Below are positions 56,823-64,000 of a DNA stretch of 64,000 bases, piece by piece. The DNA comes from Elusimicrobiales bacterium (GTDB taxonomy: Bacteria; Elusimicrobiota; Elusimicrobia; Elusimicrobiales; Elusimicrobiaceae). The position numbers and the translations under genes were made by a program. The notes beneath the pieces are model-generated. The model did not search any database and had not been told where the DNA came from. It was given only the letters and a program-made list of their open reading frames with translations. The stretch covers positions 23,275 through 87,274 of the forward strand of contig JBAZJT010000011.1 of NCBI GenBank assembly GCA_041651175.1, given 5' to 3'. Numbering within the stretch: position 1 is the stretch's first letter; each line of letters begins with the position of its first letter.

Positions 56823-58952
56823 TTAATTGTCATACCAGCTCCCGTACTGTTTCGGCTGCATATCCGGTTTAAGCTGAATCCCTGACCACACATACTTGTC
56901 AACATGAGCGCCCGCGGTGGCGCGCATTTTGACCAGCCCGTGCCGCTCAAGGTAATCGGACATCTGGTTGCGGCTGATGCCCTTGTAGCCGTTTTCTTTG
57001 GCCCATGATTGCGCAGCGGAGGATAGCTTGCCAGCTAATTCTTCGGCGTTTGGCGACAGCTCGCAGCACTCCGCGATAAACGCGCCCATAAGGTCGGATT
57101 TCTCGCGGTATTCGTCCAGCGCGCGTGCCATCACGGCGGGCATGCCCAACCCGTCTTTTTGCCACAGCCGGAAACCGTCAACCATCCACGCAAAGATGCC
57201 TTCCGCCTCCGCCATGAGCTTTTCGTCCAGATTCTTGTCCACCGTGTCCGGGCCGAAATACGCTTTGAACGGTATCAGCCGGATGCGCGACCAGATGCCT
57301 TGGTCCGTGCCGCTGATGTTCGGTTTGTAATTCGTTGACAGCCAGATTTTGAACTCAGGAACATATTCAAACGGCTTGTGGTACAGAAACCGTGCGCTTA
57401 TCGGTTCGCCGCCGGTCATCGCTTTTATCTGCGCTTCGGCGAATTTCTGGCCCTTCTCGCCCTCGGAGGCCATCACGAAGCGTATGCCTTTGAGCTTCGC
57501 CAGCTCCTGCGACGCATTGTTGCTGTTCCCGTCGTAACGCTCCATCAGCGTGCTTGCTGGCGTAACCGCCGCATACGGACCAAGTATCCGCCAGATTGTT
57601 TTCAGGAACGTGCTTTTGCCGTTGCGCCCCGTGCCGTAACAGATGAACAGGCAATGCTCCGAAATATCGCCGCTTAACGAATATCCCGCCGCGCGCTGCA
57701 TGAACGCTATCAACTCGTTGTCGCCCTGAAATATCTCGTCAAGGAACTTGAGCCAGCGCGGGCATTTGGCCTCGGGGTTGTAATCGTAAGCAATTTTCCG
57801 CGTAATCATATCCTCCCTCCTGTGTCCGCAAAGTTTCAACGCTGATAAATTAAACGCGCCGTTGTCGCAATTGAGCAGTTTTTCGTCCGCGTCAAAATCG
57901 CCCGCCGCAGCCGGGATGCCTTCCTCGCTTTCAGCCAGTTTTATCATCGCGTCCAGCCGCGATTTTGACTCGCTGGTTTTTGCGTGAGCGAACAGCTTAT
58001 CGTTGTTCTCGCCCTCAGCCAGCGCGAACATGCGCTTCACCGATTGCTTGGCCAGCCGCATCACTTGACCGGATTCCTCACGCGCCCATTTCTTGCCGTC
58101 CCAGACATGCCAGCCCGCGAACTGCGCCGAATAACGTAAATCACGACCGGACAACTCGCGCAGTAACGCGGCGTTCCATACATCGGTATACGGCCCGGCC
58201 AGCTTATCCACGGGATAGCGGCACGCCGATTTGGCTATGGTTTCCGCCTCATGCTCCGACAGCGGCGGTATACATTTCTCGCGGTTGGTCTTGAGAACCA
58301 GCGACAGGATATCCTCCGCGCTCAACCCGGTTTTGTGCAGCCGGTAGGCGATGGAAAACAGCTTGTCGTTGCGGTTGGACGTGATTTTGCTTCCGTCGGA
58401 TAAATCAACTTTCGCAATCGCGCTATGCGCCTTGACCAGTTTTATAAGCCAGTCCGGCGCGTCGGCGAACGGCACGGAATCCGGCGGACGCACCCAGTCA
58501 TAACTTTTGCCTTCAGCGACGGACGGCGGCGCGATGATATATCCGCCGTCGCCGCGTATATCCAGCCCGGGGCGCACGCCGATTCTGCAGCCTATCCCAT
58601 CTGCCGGATAGTTGAAGTAAAGATGCCTCCCGCCGGAGCATGACCGGGCCTCCACCGTAACCGGCAGAACGCCGCGCTCGCGCTCCAAATCGGCAAGCGA
58701 GATGTCGCCTCCGGCGTTTTCCTTCACGTCAACATCCAGCACGAAAAATCCGGTCACCTTGCCGGTGGATATGCCGATAAGCGCGTCGGGATGCGGCGCG
58801 AACAGGCGTTTCACCGTTTCCGCATCGTTGGACGCGTCTTTGAAGCCGTGCGGCGTTAACGGCGATTTGGCTTTGTTCTTGCCTTCGAGCCTGGGCCTGC
58901 ACGGCAGCACCGGCCAGCCGCGCGCGGCGTATGCCAATGCGTGCGCTATCAT
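56823..58952 (-). CDS. Prim-Pol / D5-type primase-helicase
   Basis: A 709-residue replication protein. The N-terminal bifunctional primase-polymerase domain (about 1-180) has the catalytic LDVDV and SGGRHLYF. A D5-type linker and a superfamily 3 helicase follow, with Walker A GTGRNGKST (440-448), FVMASEGEKG, and WLSTNYKP as motif C. The ATG at 58952 overlaps the stop of the small membrane gene; the longer frame would overlap that gene. It probably primes and unwinds at the phage origin, which may be the iteron array immediately downstream. Confidence 0.93.
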   Translation of the reverse strand: MIAHALAYAARGWPVLPCRPRLEGKNKAKSPLTPHGFKDASNDAETVKRLFAPHPDALIGISTGKVTGFFVLDVDVKENAGGDISLADLERERGVLPVTVEARSCSGGRHLYFNYPADGIGCRIGVRPGLDIRGDGGYIIAPPSVAEGKSYDWVRPPDSVPFADAPDWLIKLVKAHSAIAKVDLSDGSKITSNRNDKLFSIAYRLHKTGLSAEDILSLVLKTNREKCIPPLSEHEAETIAKSACRYPVDKLAGPYTDVWNAALLRELSGRDLRYSAQFAGWHVWDGKKWAREESGQVMRLAKQSVKRMFALAEGENNDKLFAHAKTSESKSRLDAMIKLAESEEGIPAAAGDFDADEKLLNCDNGAFNLSALKLCGHRREDMITRKIAYDYNPEAKCPRWLKFLDEIFQGDNELIAFMQRAAGYSLSGDISEHCLFICYGTGRNGKSTFLKTIWRILGPYAAVTPASTLMERYDGNSNNASQELAKLKGIRFVMASEGEKGQKFAEAQIKAMTGGEPISARFLYHKPFEYVPEFKIWLSTNYKPNISGTDQGIWSRIRLIPFKAYFGPDTVDKNLDEKLMAEAEGIFAWMVDGFRLWQKDGLGMPAVMARALDEYREKSDLMGAFIAECCELSPNAEELAGKLSSAAQSWAKENGYKGISRNQMSDYLERHGLVKMRATAGAHVDKYVWSGIQLKPDMQPKQYGSWYDN

Positions 58953-59083
58953 GCGTTCTCGTCGAGAAGCAGCAACAGCGCGGCGGTCAGCGCGCAGATA
59001 ACCAGATACAAAAGCAGACCGCGCGGATTGCGCCACTGCTTGGGATTGCCAATGCGAAGACAGATTGCTTGCTGTAAGTTCAT
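58949..59083 (-). CDS. 44-residue single-pass membrane peptide
   Basis: A short gene with GGAGGG four bases before ATG 59083 and a stop overlapping the primase start (ATGA). A basic N-terminus (QWRNPRG) precedes one strong membrane helix (LLLYLVICALTAALLLLL) and a short acidic end. Translational coupling and a perfect ribosome site support expression. Function unknown. Confidence 0.65.
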   Translation of the reverse strand: MNLQQAICLRIGNPKQWRNPRGLLLYLVICALTAALLLLLDENA

Positions 59084-59093
59084 AAACCCTCCG

Positions 59094-59513
59094 TTAGTTG
59101 GTTACGCCGATTCCCTGACCGGCGCGGGATATGCGGACGGTTACGCCCGGCGGCTCGCCGTATATCTTGCTCACTCGCCCGTCGCAGACGCGGCTGTCGT
59201 CAACCCACAACCGCGCGTATGTTATCGCGTCCAGTAAGGCCTTTTTGAGATTATCTTCGTCGGGGCGGCGGCACATGAACACCACATCGGGCTTGACGGA
59301 TTTCGGTCGCGGGAACCGGAACGTGGCGTCCAGCCGTATCGGCCCGTCCAGCGGCAAGACGGGCCGGTGCTTTATCGCCTCCGCGTGAATCAACCCGAAC
59401 CAGTCGCTCTTGGGGATCCAGCTCACGAACTTGCCACTGGGCTGACGAAACCTGACAGGCCGCTTCCACGGTTTGGGTATGCCGATGACGGTGAACTCAA
59501 TCACTCCATCCAT
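59094..59513 (-). CDS. RusA-family Holliday junction resolvase
   Basis: A 139-residue RusA-like endonuclease. Family motifs are GIPKPWKRPVRFR near the N-terminus, and RRPDEDNLKKALLDAI and LWVDDSRVCDG, which hold the catalytic aspartates. It resolves recombination and replication junctions in the phage. It overlaps the exonuclease gene by 13 bp. Confidence 0.9.
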   Translation of the reverse strand: MDGVIEFTVIGIPKPWKRPVRFRQPSGKFVSWIPKSDWFGLIHAEAIKHRPVLPLDGPIRLDATFRFPRPKSVKPDVVFMCRRPDEDNLKKALLDAITYARLWVDDSRVCDGRVSKIYGEPPGVTVRISRAGQGIGVTN

Positions 59514-60259
59514 AAACCTCCGTGCATCGCGTCAAACAGCTTTATTGCCGCCAACCAGCCGTCCAGCGCGACGGGGATATTCACCTTCTTGGTCTCGAAG
59601 TCCGGCCCGGTCTTGCCGAAACGGATTACCCATGCGCTGTCCGGCAACGAGACGCCGTAGGTTTCCGCGAACGCTTGCGCATAGGCGGACACCTGCAGGG
59701 GATACTCGTCGCGCATGGCATTGCTGGTTTTCCAGTCCAAGATGATAAACCCGCCGGATTTCGCGCGGGCTATCGCGTCCAGCCGCCCGCCATAGCCGTA
59801 TTTTGTGCTGGCTACGACGGTATCGCCCGCGATTATCTCCAGACCTTCGTGCGATAGCCACGCCATGAAGTTGTCAAAGCCGGGTTGGGTGTCCAGTTCC
59901 AGTTTTGGCGTCTTTCCGGCGATGTAATCGTCTATGGCTTGGTGTACGCGCCCGCCGATATCTGCGGCCTCGTCCTTGATTTTGTCCGGTTGCCGGTCGG
60001 CGCGGGCGAGTATCGGGCCAAGAATATCGGCTGTGATGGCCCGACCCTGCGTAAGCTCGGCGATAAGCTCGGACTCTGCCAGTTTCAGCGCGGCACGGCG
60101 TGCCCACACCACCAGCGCGTTGGTTTTGCCACCGCCCACGATGTTGAGTATCTTCGTGACGGAGGGATACTCTATCCCGTTGACGGTGTAAAGATGCTGG
60201 CGGCGGTAATCGCGGTAGCCGACCGCATAAACAGGCTTCGGCAGTATCGCGGTATCCAT
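59501..60259 (-). CDS. PD-(D/E)XK exonuclease (RecB/Cas4-like)
   Basis: A 252-residue nuclease. The site includes GGRVHQAIDDYI with the upstream His, YGYGGRLDAIA with the first Asp, and FIILDWKTS with the D-x-K pair; QVSAYAQAF is the usual following helix. It probably resects DNA ends for the Sak4-type recombinase encoded upstream. The ATG shares one base with the previous stop. Confidence 0.88.
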   Translation of the reverse strand: MDTAILPKPVYAVGYRDYRRQHLYTVNGIEYPSVTKILNIVGGGKTNALVVWARRAALKLAESELIAELTQGRAITADILGPILARADRQPDKIKDEAADIGGRVHQAIDDYIAGKTPKLELDTQPGFDNFMAWLSHEGLEIIAGDTVVASTKYGYGGRLDAIARAKSGGFIILDWKTSNAMRDEYPLQVSAYAQAFAETYGVSLPDSAWVIRFGKTGPDFETKKVNIPVALDGWLAAIKLFDAMHGGLWME

Positions 60260-60669
60260 CAGAATGGCACCTCGCCGTCGTCCGCCGGTTTGTTGTCCGG
60301 GATATAGTCGAACTGGCGGACCTTGTTGCTGCGCTTGCCGTTGTATTCCTCGATGATGATGTCCGCCATCGCTTCTTTGCCGACGATATCGTCCGAGTCA
60401 AAGTTGACGCAGCTTTTGTCTATCGAAAAGCCGAAACATTTCAGCGAATGCACCGCTATGCCATGCCCCGGCTGGCCTTTCGGGATGAATGTCAGCGTGT
60501 GGTAAACCCACCTGTCCGGCTTGTCCAGAACGCCAAGCTTCATGTTTATTTTCGGGTCGCCCGCCTTGGAGTAACCGTCCTCAACTTGCAACACCTTCAC
60601 GCGGTATCTGCCCGCCGGTAACGGGGTGTAAACGCCTGCGTTCTCGTCCACTTCGTAATCTATCCTCAT
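60259..60669 (-). CDS. DUF669-like phage single-strand DNA-binding protein
   Basis: A 136-residue OB-fold-like protein (LPAGRYRVKVLQVEDGYSKA, then INMKLGVLD). It ends DDGEVPF, mimicking the acidic SSB tail (DDDIPF) that recruits repair proteins. It lies between the Sak4 and exonuclease genes, as DUF669 proteins often do. ssDNA binding is inferred from tail and context. Confidence 0.78.
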   Translation of the reverse strand: MRIDYEVDENAGVYTPLPAGRYRVKVLQVEDGYSKAGDPKINMKLGVLDKPDRWVYHTLTFIPKGQPGHGIAVHSLKCFGFSIDKSCVNFDSDDIVGKEAMADIIIEEYNGKRSNKVRQFDYIPDNKPADDGEVPF

Positions 60670-60680
60670 GGCTATCCTCC

Positions 60681-61649
60681 CTATTTGGATTCTTCAAAGC
60701 CGAGCATGTCGTACTGCTTCTTGCCGTCCTTGATAGACTCTTTGTAAGCGACGGCGATTGCCTTCCCGACAAATCCGACAGCGCGTTCCGCAGCCGCCGC
60801 GCTGTGGGTGATGAACACCTTGCCGACGCCCGCCAGCTTGAGGCCGTATTTCTTACCGGTCCCGGTATCCCGGCTTTTTACTTCCTCCAGCACGCCCTTG
60901 GCGGTAAGCTGCTCGGCGGCTTCCGGCGCGGATTTTGCTTCCGCCGGTCTGGTTTCCGGCGAGGGCGCAGGTTTAGGTTCCGGCTTCGCGCCGGCGTTCA
61001 GCCAGCTTATGAGCGCCTTGCCTGTGTCATCGGTAATCGGGAAATCTTTGCCGTCAAACAGGCTGGTGCGGTCTTTGGAAACTGCGGCGTAGTGATTTTG
61101 GTTGAGTGTGAATACGACGGTGAACTCATATTCCACACTGTCGCGCTGTATCGGCGCGGTGCCGATTTTGCGGGGAATTGCCTGCCCTTTGATGTTGGTT
61201 TCAACAGCGTATTCAGCTTTTGAACGCATTGTGGCGATGATATGCATATCGCTCTGTAAAATCGCGTTGATCAGCCGCTCGTGGCGCGGCGTGACATTTT
61301 TCCAGCCCGCAAAACCCTTGTTGAGCGCGTCTACGACGGAAAGACATCCGCCTTCGCCAGTCCACTCATGCGACAGGCTGTCTATAACGCACACGCCGTA
61401 TCCCGCCTGCTGCGCCACCTTGATGGCGTCCACATAGGCTTCGGGCGTATAAGGCGGGCGAAGCTCGGTAACGTCGAAATCAAACCTGTCGGCATACAGG
61501 CTGGCCGAGCCATGCTCGGTGTCTATAACGGCGACTTTAGACGAGAGCGATTTGGCGAGTATCAACGAGCTGAACGTCTTGCCCGCGCCCGCCGGACCTT
61601 CAACCGCCAGCCTTAGGCGGCTCTGTGTTTTCTGAGCTTTCTGGAACAT
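60681..61649 (-). CDS. Sak4-like RecA-fold ATPase (phage recombinase)
   Basis: A 322-residue ATPase. Walker A is GPAGAGKT (18-25) and Walker B is in GVCVIDSLSHEW. A Pro/Ala-rich linker (about 225-250) leads to a C-terminal OB-like domain (about 255-322). Sak4-type proteins anneal or pair DNA strands with a partner SSB. AGGAG precedes the ATG. With the SSB-like protein, exonuclease and RusA it forms a full recombination module. Confidence 0.87.
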   Translation of the reverse strand: MFQKAQKTQSRLRLAVEGPAGAGKTFSSLILAKSLSSKVAVIDTEHGSASLYADRFDFDVTELRPPYTPEAYVDAIKVAQQAGYGVCVIDSLSHEWTGEGGCLSVVDALNKGFAGWKNVTPRHERLINAILQSDMHIIATMRSKAEYAVETNIKGQAIPRKIGTAPIQRDSVEYEFTVVFTLNQNHYAAVSKDRTSLFDGKDFPITDDTGKALISWLNAGAKPEPKPAPSPETRPAEAKSAPEAAEQLTAKGVLEEVKSRDTGTGKKYGLKLAGVGKVFITHSAAAAERAVGFVGKAIAVAYKESIKDGKKQYDMLGFEESK

Positions 61650-61791
61650 GTGCCTGGCTCCTTTTCTTTATAATGTCGGCGGCAATCATCCGCGCCAGTA
61701 TCCGTAATCCGGCGTCAAACTGCCGCTGCGCTTCCGGCGTCCACCCCTCGGAAGAGGGGTAATCGTCATTTGGTGATTGCGAAGAGGTCAT
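61600..61791 (-). CDS. Small early phage protein
   Basis: A 63-residue protein overlapping the Cro-like gene by 26 bp and the ATPase gene by 50 bp. One helix (AQRQFDAGLRILARMIAADI) stands out. No family recognised; conserved overlaps suggest it is translated. Confidence 0.5.
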   Translation of the reverse strand: MTSSQSPNDDYPSSEGWTPEAQRQFDAGLRILARMIAADIIKKRSQAHVPESSENTEPPKAGG

Positions 61792-61984
61792 CGAAGTTTT
61801 CGGTCTCCAGAACGCGCATCATCCGCTGCCGCAGTTTGGGGGAGGGATTGCGCTTCCCGTGAATGATATGGGAGAAGTAGCCGCTGGTTATATCCAGCCT
61901 GTAAACCAGCCATTTGACCGTTTTGTTGCGTTCGGCCAGTTTCTGGCGCACTGCTTCCGCCTTAACCCTCACTTTGCATCGCAT
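61766..61984 (-). CDS. Cro-like HTH repressor
   Basis: A 72-residue XRE-type DNA-binding protein. The HTH is KTVKWLVYRLDITSGYFSHI followed by HGKRNPSPKLRQRM. As the first gene of the leftward early operon, divergent from the cI-like gene, it probably acts as the lytic-switch repressor. Confidence 0.85.
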   Translation of the reverse strand: MRCKVRVKAEAVRQKLAERNKTVKWLVYRLDITSGYFSHIIHGKRNPSPKLRQRMMRVLETENFDDLFAITK

Positions 61985-62133
61985 TCTTGTGTTCCTCCTG
62001 ATGGGTTAGTATTATTCTTGCACAGTCAAATATACCGAATTCGTTGCAAATATAGCTAATTTATTTTCTTGCAGAAGTTGCGCAAAAGCTATACAATCAG
62101 GACGGAATGCGCCGTTGAAAGGAGAACGCGAAA
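61985..62133. promoter_or_regulatory. Phage immunity control region with divergent promoters
   Basis: AT-rich region between the two repressor genes. Rightward: TTGCAG (62069-62074), a 17-bp spacer and TACAAT (62092-62097) for the cI-like gene. A TTGCGCAA palindrome lies inside that spacer. The repeated AAATATA segments (62028-62034 and 62048-62054) are operator candidates. The leftward early promoter is not clear. Confidence 0.6.
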
Positions 62134-62499
62134 ATGAAGTCAAAGGATTTCGGAAAATACCTGCAGCAACTGCGTAAGGCCCGCCGGCTCACGCTGCTGG
62201 ACGTCGAGGCCGAGGCCAGGATATCCAACGGCTACCTGTCGCAGTTAGAGACCGGCGTGCGCGGGATACCGCATTTCGACACGTTGAAAAAGCTGGCGGC
62301 GGTGTATAAGGTGAGCGTGGCGGAAATGATGGCAAAAGCCGAGGCTGCGGCGCAGGGCGCGGAGCTTGGCGAGGCGGAGAGCGAACTGGACGCGGTCGCC
62401 CGCGATTTCCAGCGGCTCAGCCCCGCCGAGAAAGAGCAGCTCAAGACGTTCCTCAAGTATCTGCTGGAAAGGGACAAGTCAAAACGAGGCCGAAAATAG
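62134..62499 (+). CDS. cI-like HTH repressor
   Basis: A 121-residue XRE-family repressor, the only rightward phage gene. The N-terminal HTH includes LRKARRLTLLDVEAEARISN, GYLSQLETGVRG and TLKKLAAVYKVS. The C-terminus is a short helical oligomerisation region (FQRLSPAEKEQLKTFLKYLL). There is no LexA-type autoprotease domain, so induction must differ from lambda cI. AGGAG precedes the ATG. Confidence 0.88.
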   Translation: MKSKDFGKYLQQLRKARRLTLLDVEAEARISNGYLSQLETGVRGIPHFDTLKKLAAVYKVSVAEMMAKAEAAAQGAELGEAESELDAVARDFQRLSPAEKEQLKTFLKYLLERDKSKRGRK

Positions 62500-63028
62500 G
62501 GATTATGTGTTGGTTTTGCCGGAAAAGACGTTCAGGACAGATGCCGCATCCGGGCGGCATCGGAAAATCCAGCGTGAGCTTGCCAGCCGTTATGTCATGC
62601 TCGCATCGGCGTGTGATCCATGCTGGTCTGCAAGCCAGCATCACCTAAAAACGCGGCTACAGCGGCAAAAGTCCGAAACAGCATATTTAGGATTAGGTGT
62701 TCGGTCGGTTAGCGGAAATTCTTCCAAGCCGGGACCGTGCTGGCGGAAACCGGCCCGGCGCATCTGCCGTGTTTAACTGGTGCAAGCCTTGCCGACTTAT
62801 TCCACGCGGATGATTTATTGTGCAACCACATAACTACCGCCCATACATGGGCGGGTGTTTTCGCTTTGGCACCGACGACAGATCCGAACTAATAACATTG
62901 ACGTGTCCGAATAATGGGTGGAGGTAATGGTGAGCGCGTTGACTCTCCTCCATATTTTCGGTATCATACTATTAAGTTAGGTCATCTCTATTGCGGTGAT
63001 CGATTGCAATCAGCTTGTCTTTGGGGGA
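62500..63028. other. Gene-poor prophage right junction
   Basis: No supported gene in about 530 bp. An open frame across 62500-62776 only extends a shadow frame of the repressor gene. A terminator-like hairpin lies at 62837-62854, and sequence after 62930 is AT-richer than the prophage. The host-phage boundary is probably here, but I could not find a matching attachment sequence. Confidence 0.5.
62837..62862 (+). terminator. Hairpin terminator downstream of the cI-like gene
   Basis: A perfect 8-bp stem (62837-62844 with 62847-62854) is followed by GTGTTTTCG. It could end the rightward repressor transcript or insulate the downstream host gene. Confidence 0.55.
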
Positions 63029-63040
63029 ATGAATACAGGA

Positions 63041-64000
63041 ATGATGAGTTGTTGCGCTATGCGATCCCGGCTGAACTGCGTTTCCAGCAAAAGCGTCAGA
63101 CGCTGGTTTTTTTCTGCGTGCAAATGCGCGGCGGCAGTGATTTTGCCGGCATTTTTCCTTTCCGATGTTAACGCTGCGTCAATAAGATGGATTGGCGGAA
63201 GCGGCTCGTGGTCGGTTGCGTCCAACTGGAGTGGCGGAGTTCTGCCGACTGCGACTGACGATGTGACCATAGATGCCGCTGTAACGGTAACAGCCAGTGG
63301 CGCTCCTATATCTTTCAATACTTTGGTGCTTGGCGGAACCAGTGCTCCCAAGCTGATGCTTTCAACAGGCACACTGAATGTTGGTGCAATCACAATCAAT
63401 AACAATGCGGTTTTGGAACAGAACAGCAGTTTACAGTTGGTTTTTTCTGAAATAACCATAAATTCCGGCGGCAAACTGACTCATACTGCCAATACCAGCG
63501 CAAAACAGTATTCCCTTAATATTAAGGCTACGGGCAACTTTACCCTACAGTCCGGCGCCACGATATACATGGACGGGTTGGGGTATACTGGTAATGCTAG
63601 CGGTGGTGGGAATGGCCCGGGGGGAGGGAAAGGCGCTTATGACAGTTTAGGCGGTTCCGGCGGCGGGCATGGCGGTAGCGGCGGGAACAGTGATTCGCAG
63701 TATGGCGGCACCTATAATGACAATTTGCTGGCTCCGGCGGATTTGGGAAGCGCTGGTGGAGGAGGGAAGAGTTCCAATGCTGGCGGCAGCGGGGGCGGTT
63801 TATTAACCGCCAGCATTGGCGGGGTGGCGCATATATACGGGTTGATAAGCGCGAACGGAATAAGCGGCACCAATATCAGCGGAGGGTCGTCCGGCGGCGG
63901 CGCCGGGGGCGGCATCAATATAAGCGCTGGTTCCATAGACGGCAGCGGGGTAGTGCAGGCGAACGGCGGCGATAAAGGCGCCGGGGGTCCCTACGGCGGC
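63041..64000 (+). CDS. Secreted Gly-rich beta-repeat protein (partial, runs off right edge)
   Basis: A 320-codon open frame continues past the window. A long basic N-terminal stretch and hydrophobic segment (CAAAVILPAFFLSDVNAA) form a signal peptide, followed by IRWIGGSGSWSVASNWSGG, a motif common at the start of autotransporter-type beta-helix proteins. Gly/Ser/Asn-rich repeats follow (SGGGAGGGINISAG). It is probably a surface adhesin or S-layer-like protein. The start is uncertain: ATGs at 63029, 63041 and 63044 are all in frame without a clear ribosome site. Confidence 0.75.
   Translation, partial: MMSCCAMRSRLNCVSSKSVRRWFFSACKCAAAVILPAFFLSDVNAASIRWIGGSGSWSVASNWSGGVLPTATDDVTIDAAVTVTASGAPISFNTLVLGGTSAPKLMLSTGTLNVGAITINNNAVLEQNSSLQLVFSEITINSGGKLTHTANTSAKQYSLNIKATGNFTLQSGATIYMDGLGYTGNASGGGNGPGGGKGAYDSLGGSGGGHGGSGGNSDSQYGGTYNDNLLAPADLGSAGGGGKSSNAGGSGGGLLTASIGGVAHIYGLISANGISGTNISGGSSGGGAGGGINISAGSIDGSGVVQANGGDKGAGGPYGG

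Larger units (their letters stand above)
34858..62900. mobile_element. Prophage, siphovirus-like with HK97-type head (about 28 kb)
   Basis: A continuous block of phage genes lies between tRNA-Gln and a host secreted-protein gene. It has integration, immunity, recombination, replication, DNA modification, packaging, head, tail and lysis modules in one near-complete set, with no broken essential gene seen. The left edge is placed at the recombinase stop in tRNA-Gln. The right edge is uncertain (62.5-62.95 kb), since no long duplicate of the tRNA 3' end was found. Serine integrases use short cores, so a long direct repeat is not required. Confidence 0.85.

Noticed and set aside
56299..56826. Open frames through the TTTGGCGA array (both strands)
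   Set aside because: Products consist of repeat-derived FWRFG or AKIAKI-type sequence; the array is better explained as a cis element.
62366..62776. 136-codon frame extending past the cI-like gene
   Set aside because: Its first third is a shadow of the repressor and the rest has no family resemblance or ribosome site.
62500..63028. Tyrosine-integrase-style attR repeat of the tRNA-Gln 3' end
   Set aside because: No stretch resembling the tRNA T-arm and acceptor was found by reading both strands here.

Overview
The window is a high-GC bacterial chromosome segment carrying an almost complete tailed-phage prophage. The host looks like a Gram-negative-type, probably anaerobic bacterium. It has many signal-peptide proteins, a FeoA-FeoB fusion for ferrous iron, a 2[4Fe-4S] ferredoxin, an anaerobe-type hybrid cluster protein with an Rrf2 regulator, a NifX-like Fe-Mo cluster protein and a phosphofructokinase with the mixed-substrate signature. 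The fused MEMO-AMMECR1 protein, the WD40 receptor kinase and the overall gene mix suggest Elusimicrobiota or a related lineage. That placement is inference; no rRNA gene is present.

Host region (1-34.8 kb). From the left: feoAB (cut by the edge), a His/Pro-repeat secreted protein, mntP, a thioredoxin-like protein, a ferredoxin/GGQ-rescue-factor/flavoprotein run, and two overlapping genes for a seven-bladed WD40 Ser/Thr receptor kinase and a WD40-SH3 secreted protein. A leftward group follows: NYN nuclease, lysA, ychF, an AbiEii-like nucleotidyltransferase with a small partner, a Cys-motif protein and an esterase-CBM. The roughly 335-bp gap upstream of that group holds a cluster of DnaA boxes. 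Next come HEAT-repeat and Sel1 proteins (the latter with about 15 copies of an unusual [AV]-L-[KR]-Y motif), a DUF134/NifX pair behind a 22-bp palindrome, pfkA, dinG, a TPR protein, efp, a HAD hydrolase, a DUF192 protein, an M3 peptidase, MEMO-AMMECR1, tRNA-His, rrf2-hcp and a flippase.

Prophage (about 34.86-62.9 kb). A large serine recombinase reads antisense into the 3' end of tRNA-Gln, which marks the left edge. Nearly all phage genes run leftward. Early genes at the right end are a divergent cI/Cro-like pair, a Sak4-type ATPase, an SSB-like protein, an exonuclease, RusA and a Prim-Pol/D5 primase-helicase, followed by an iteron-like array of 11 TTTGGCGA-type motifs. A small HTH-like protein and three 14-bp repeats precede the late operon. 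That operon starts with a Mom-like DNA modification protein, a ParB-methyltransferase fusion and an HNH nuclease. It continues with terminase, portal, a fused protease-capsid protein, connectors, tail tube, tail chaperones with a -1 frameshift signal, tape measure, tail tip, LamG fibre, XhlA-like and M15 lysis proteins and small orphan genes. This is a siphovirus-type gene order with an HK97-like head. Beyond the prophage a secreted Gly-rich beta-repeat protein runs off the right edge.

Most promising for novelty: the Mom/methyltransferase cassette with its candidate control elements, the iteron array, the DnaA-box cluster at 15.6-15.8 kb, the LKY-repeat Sel1 protein and the reversed-order WD40 receptor kinase.
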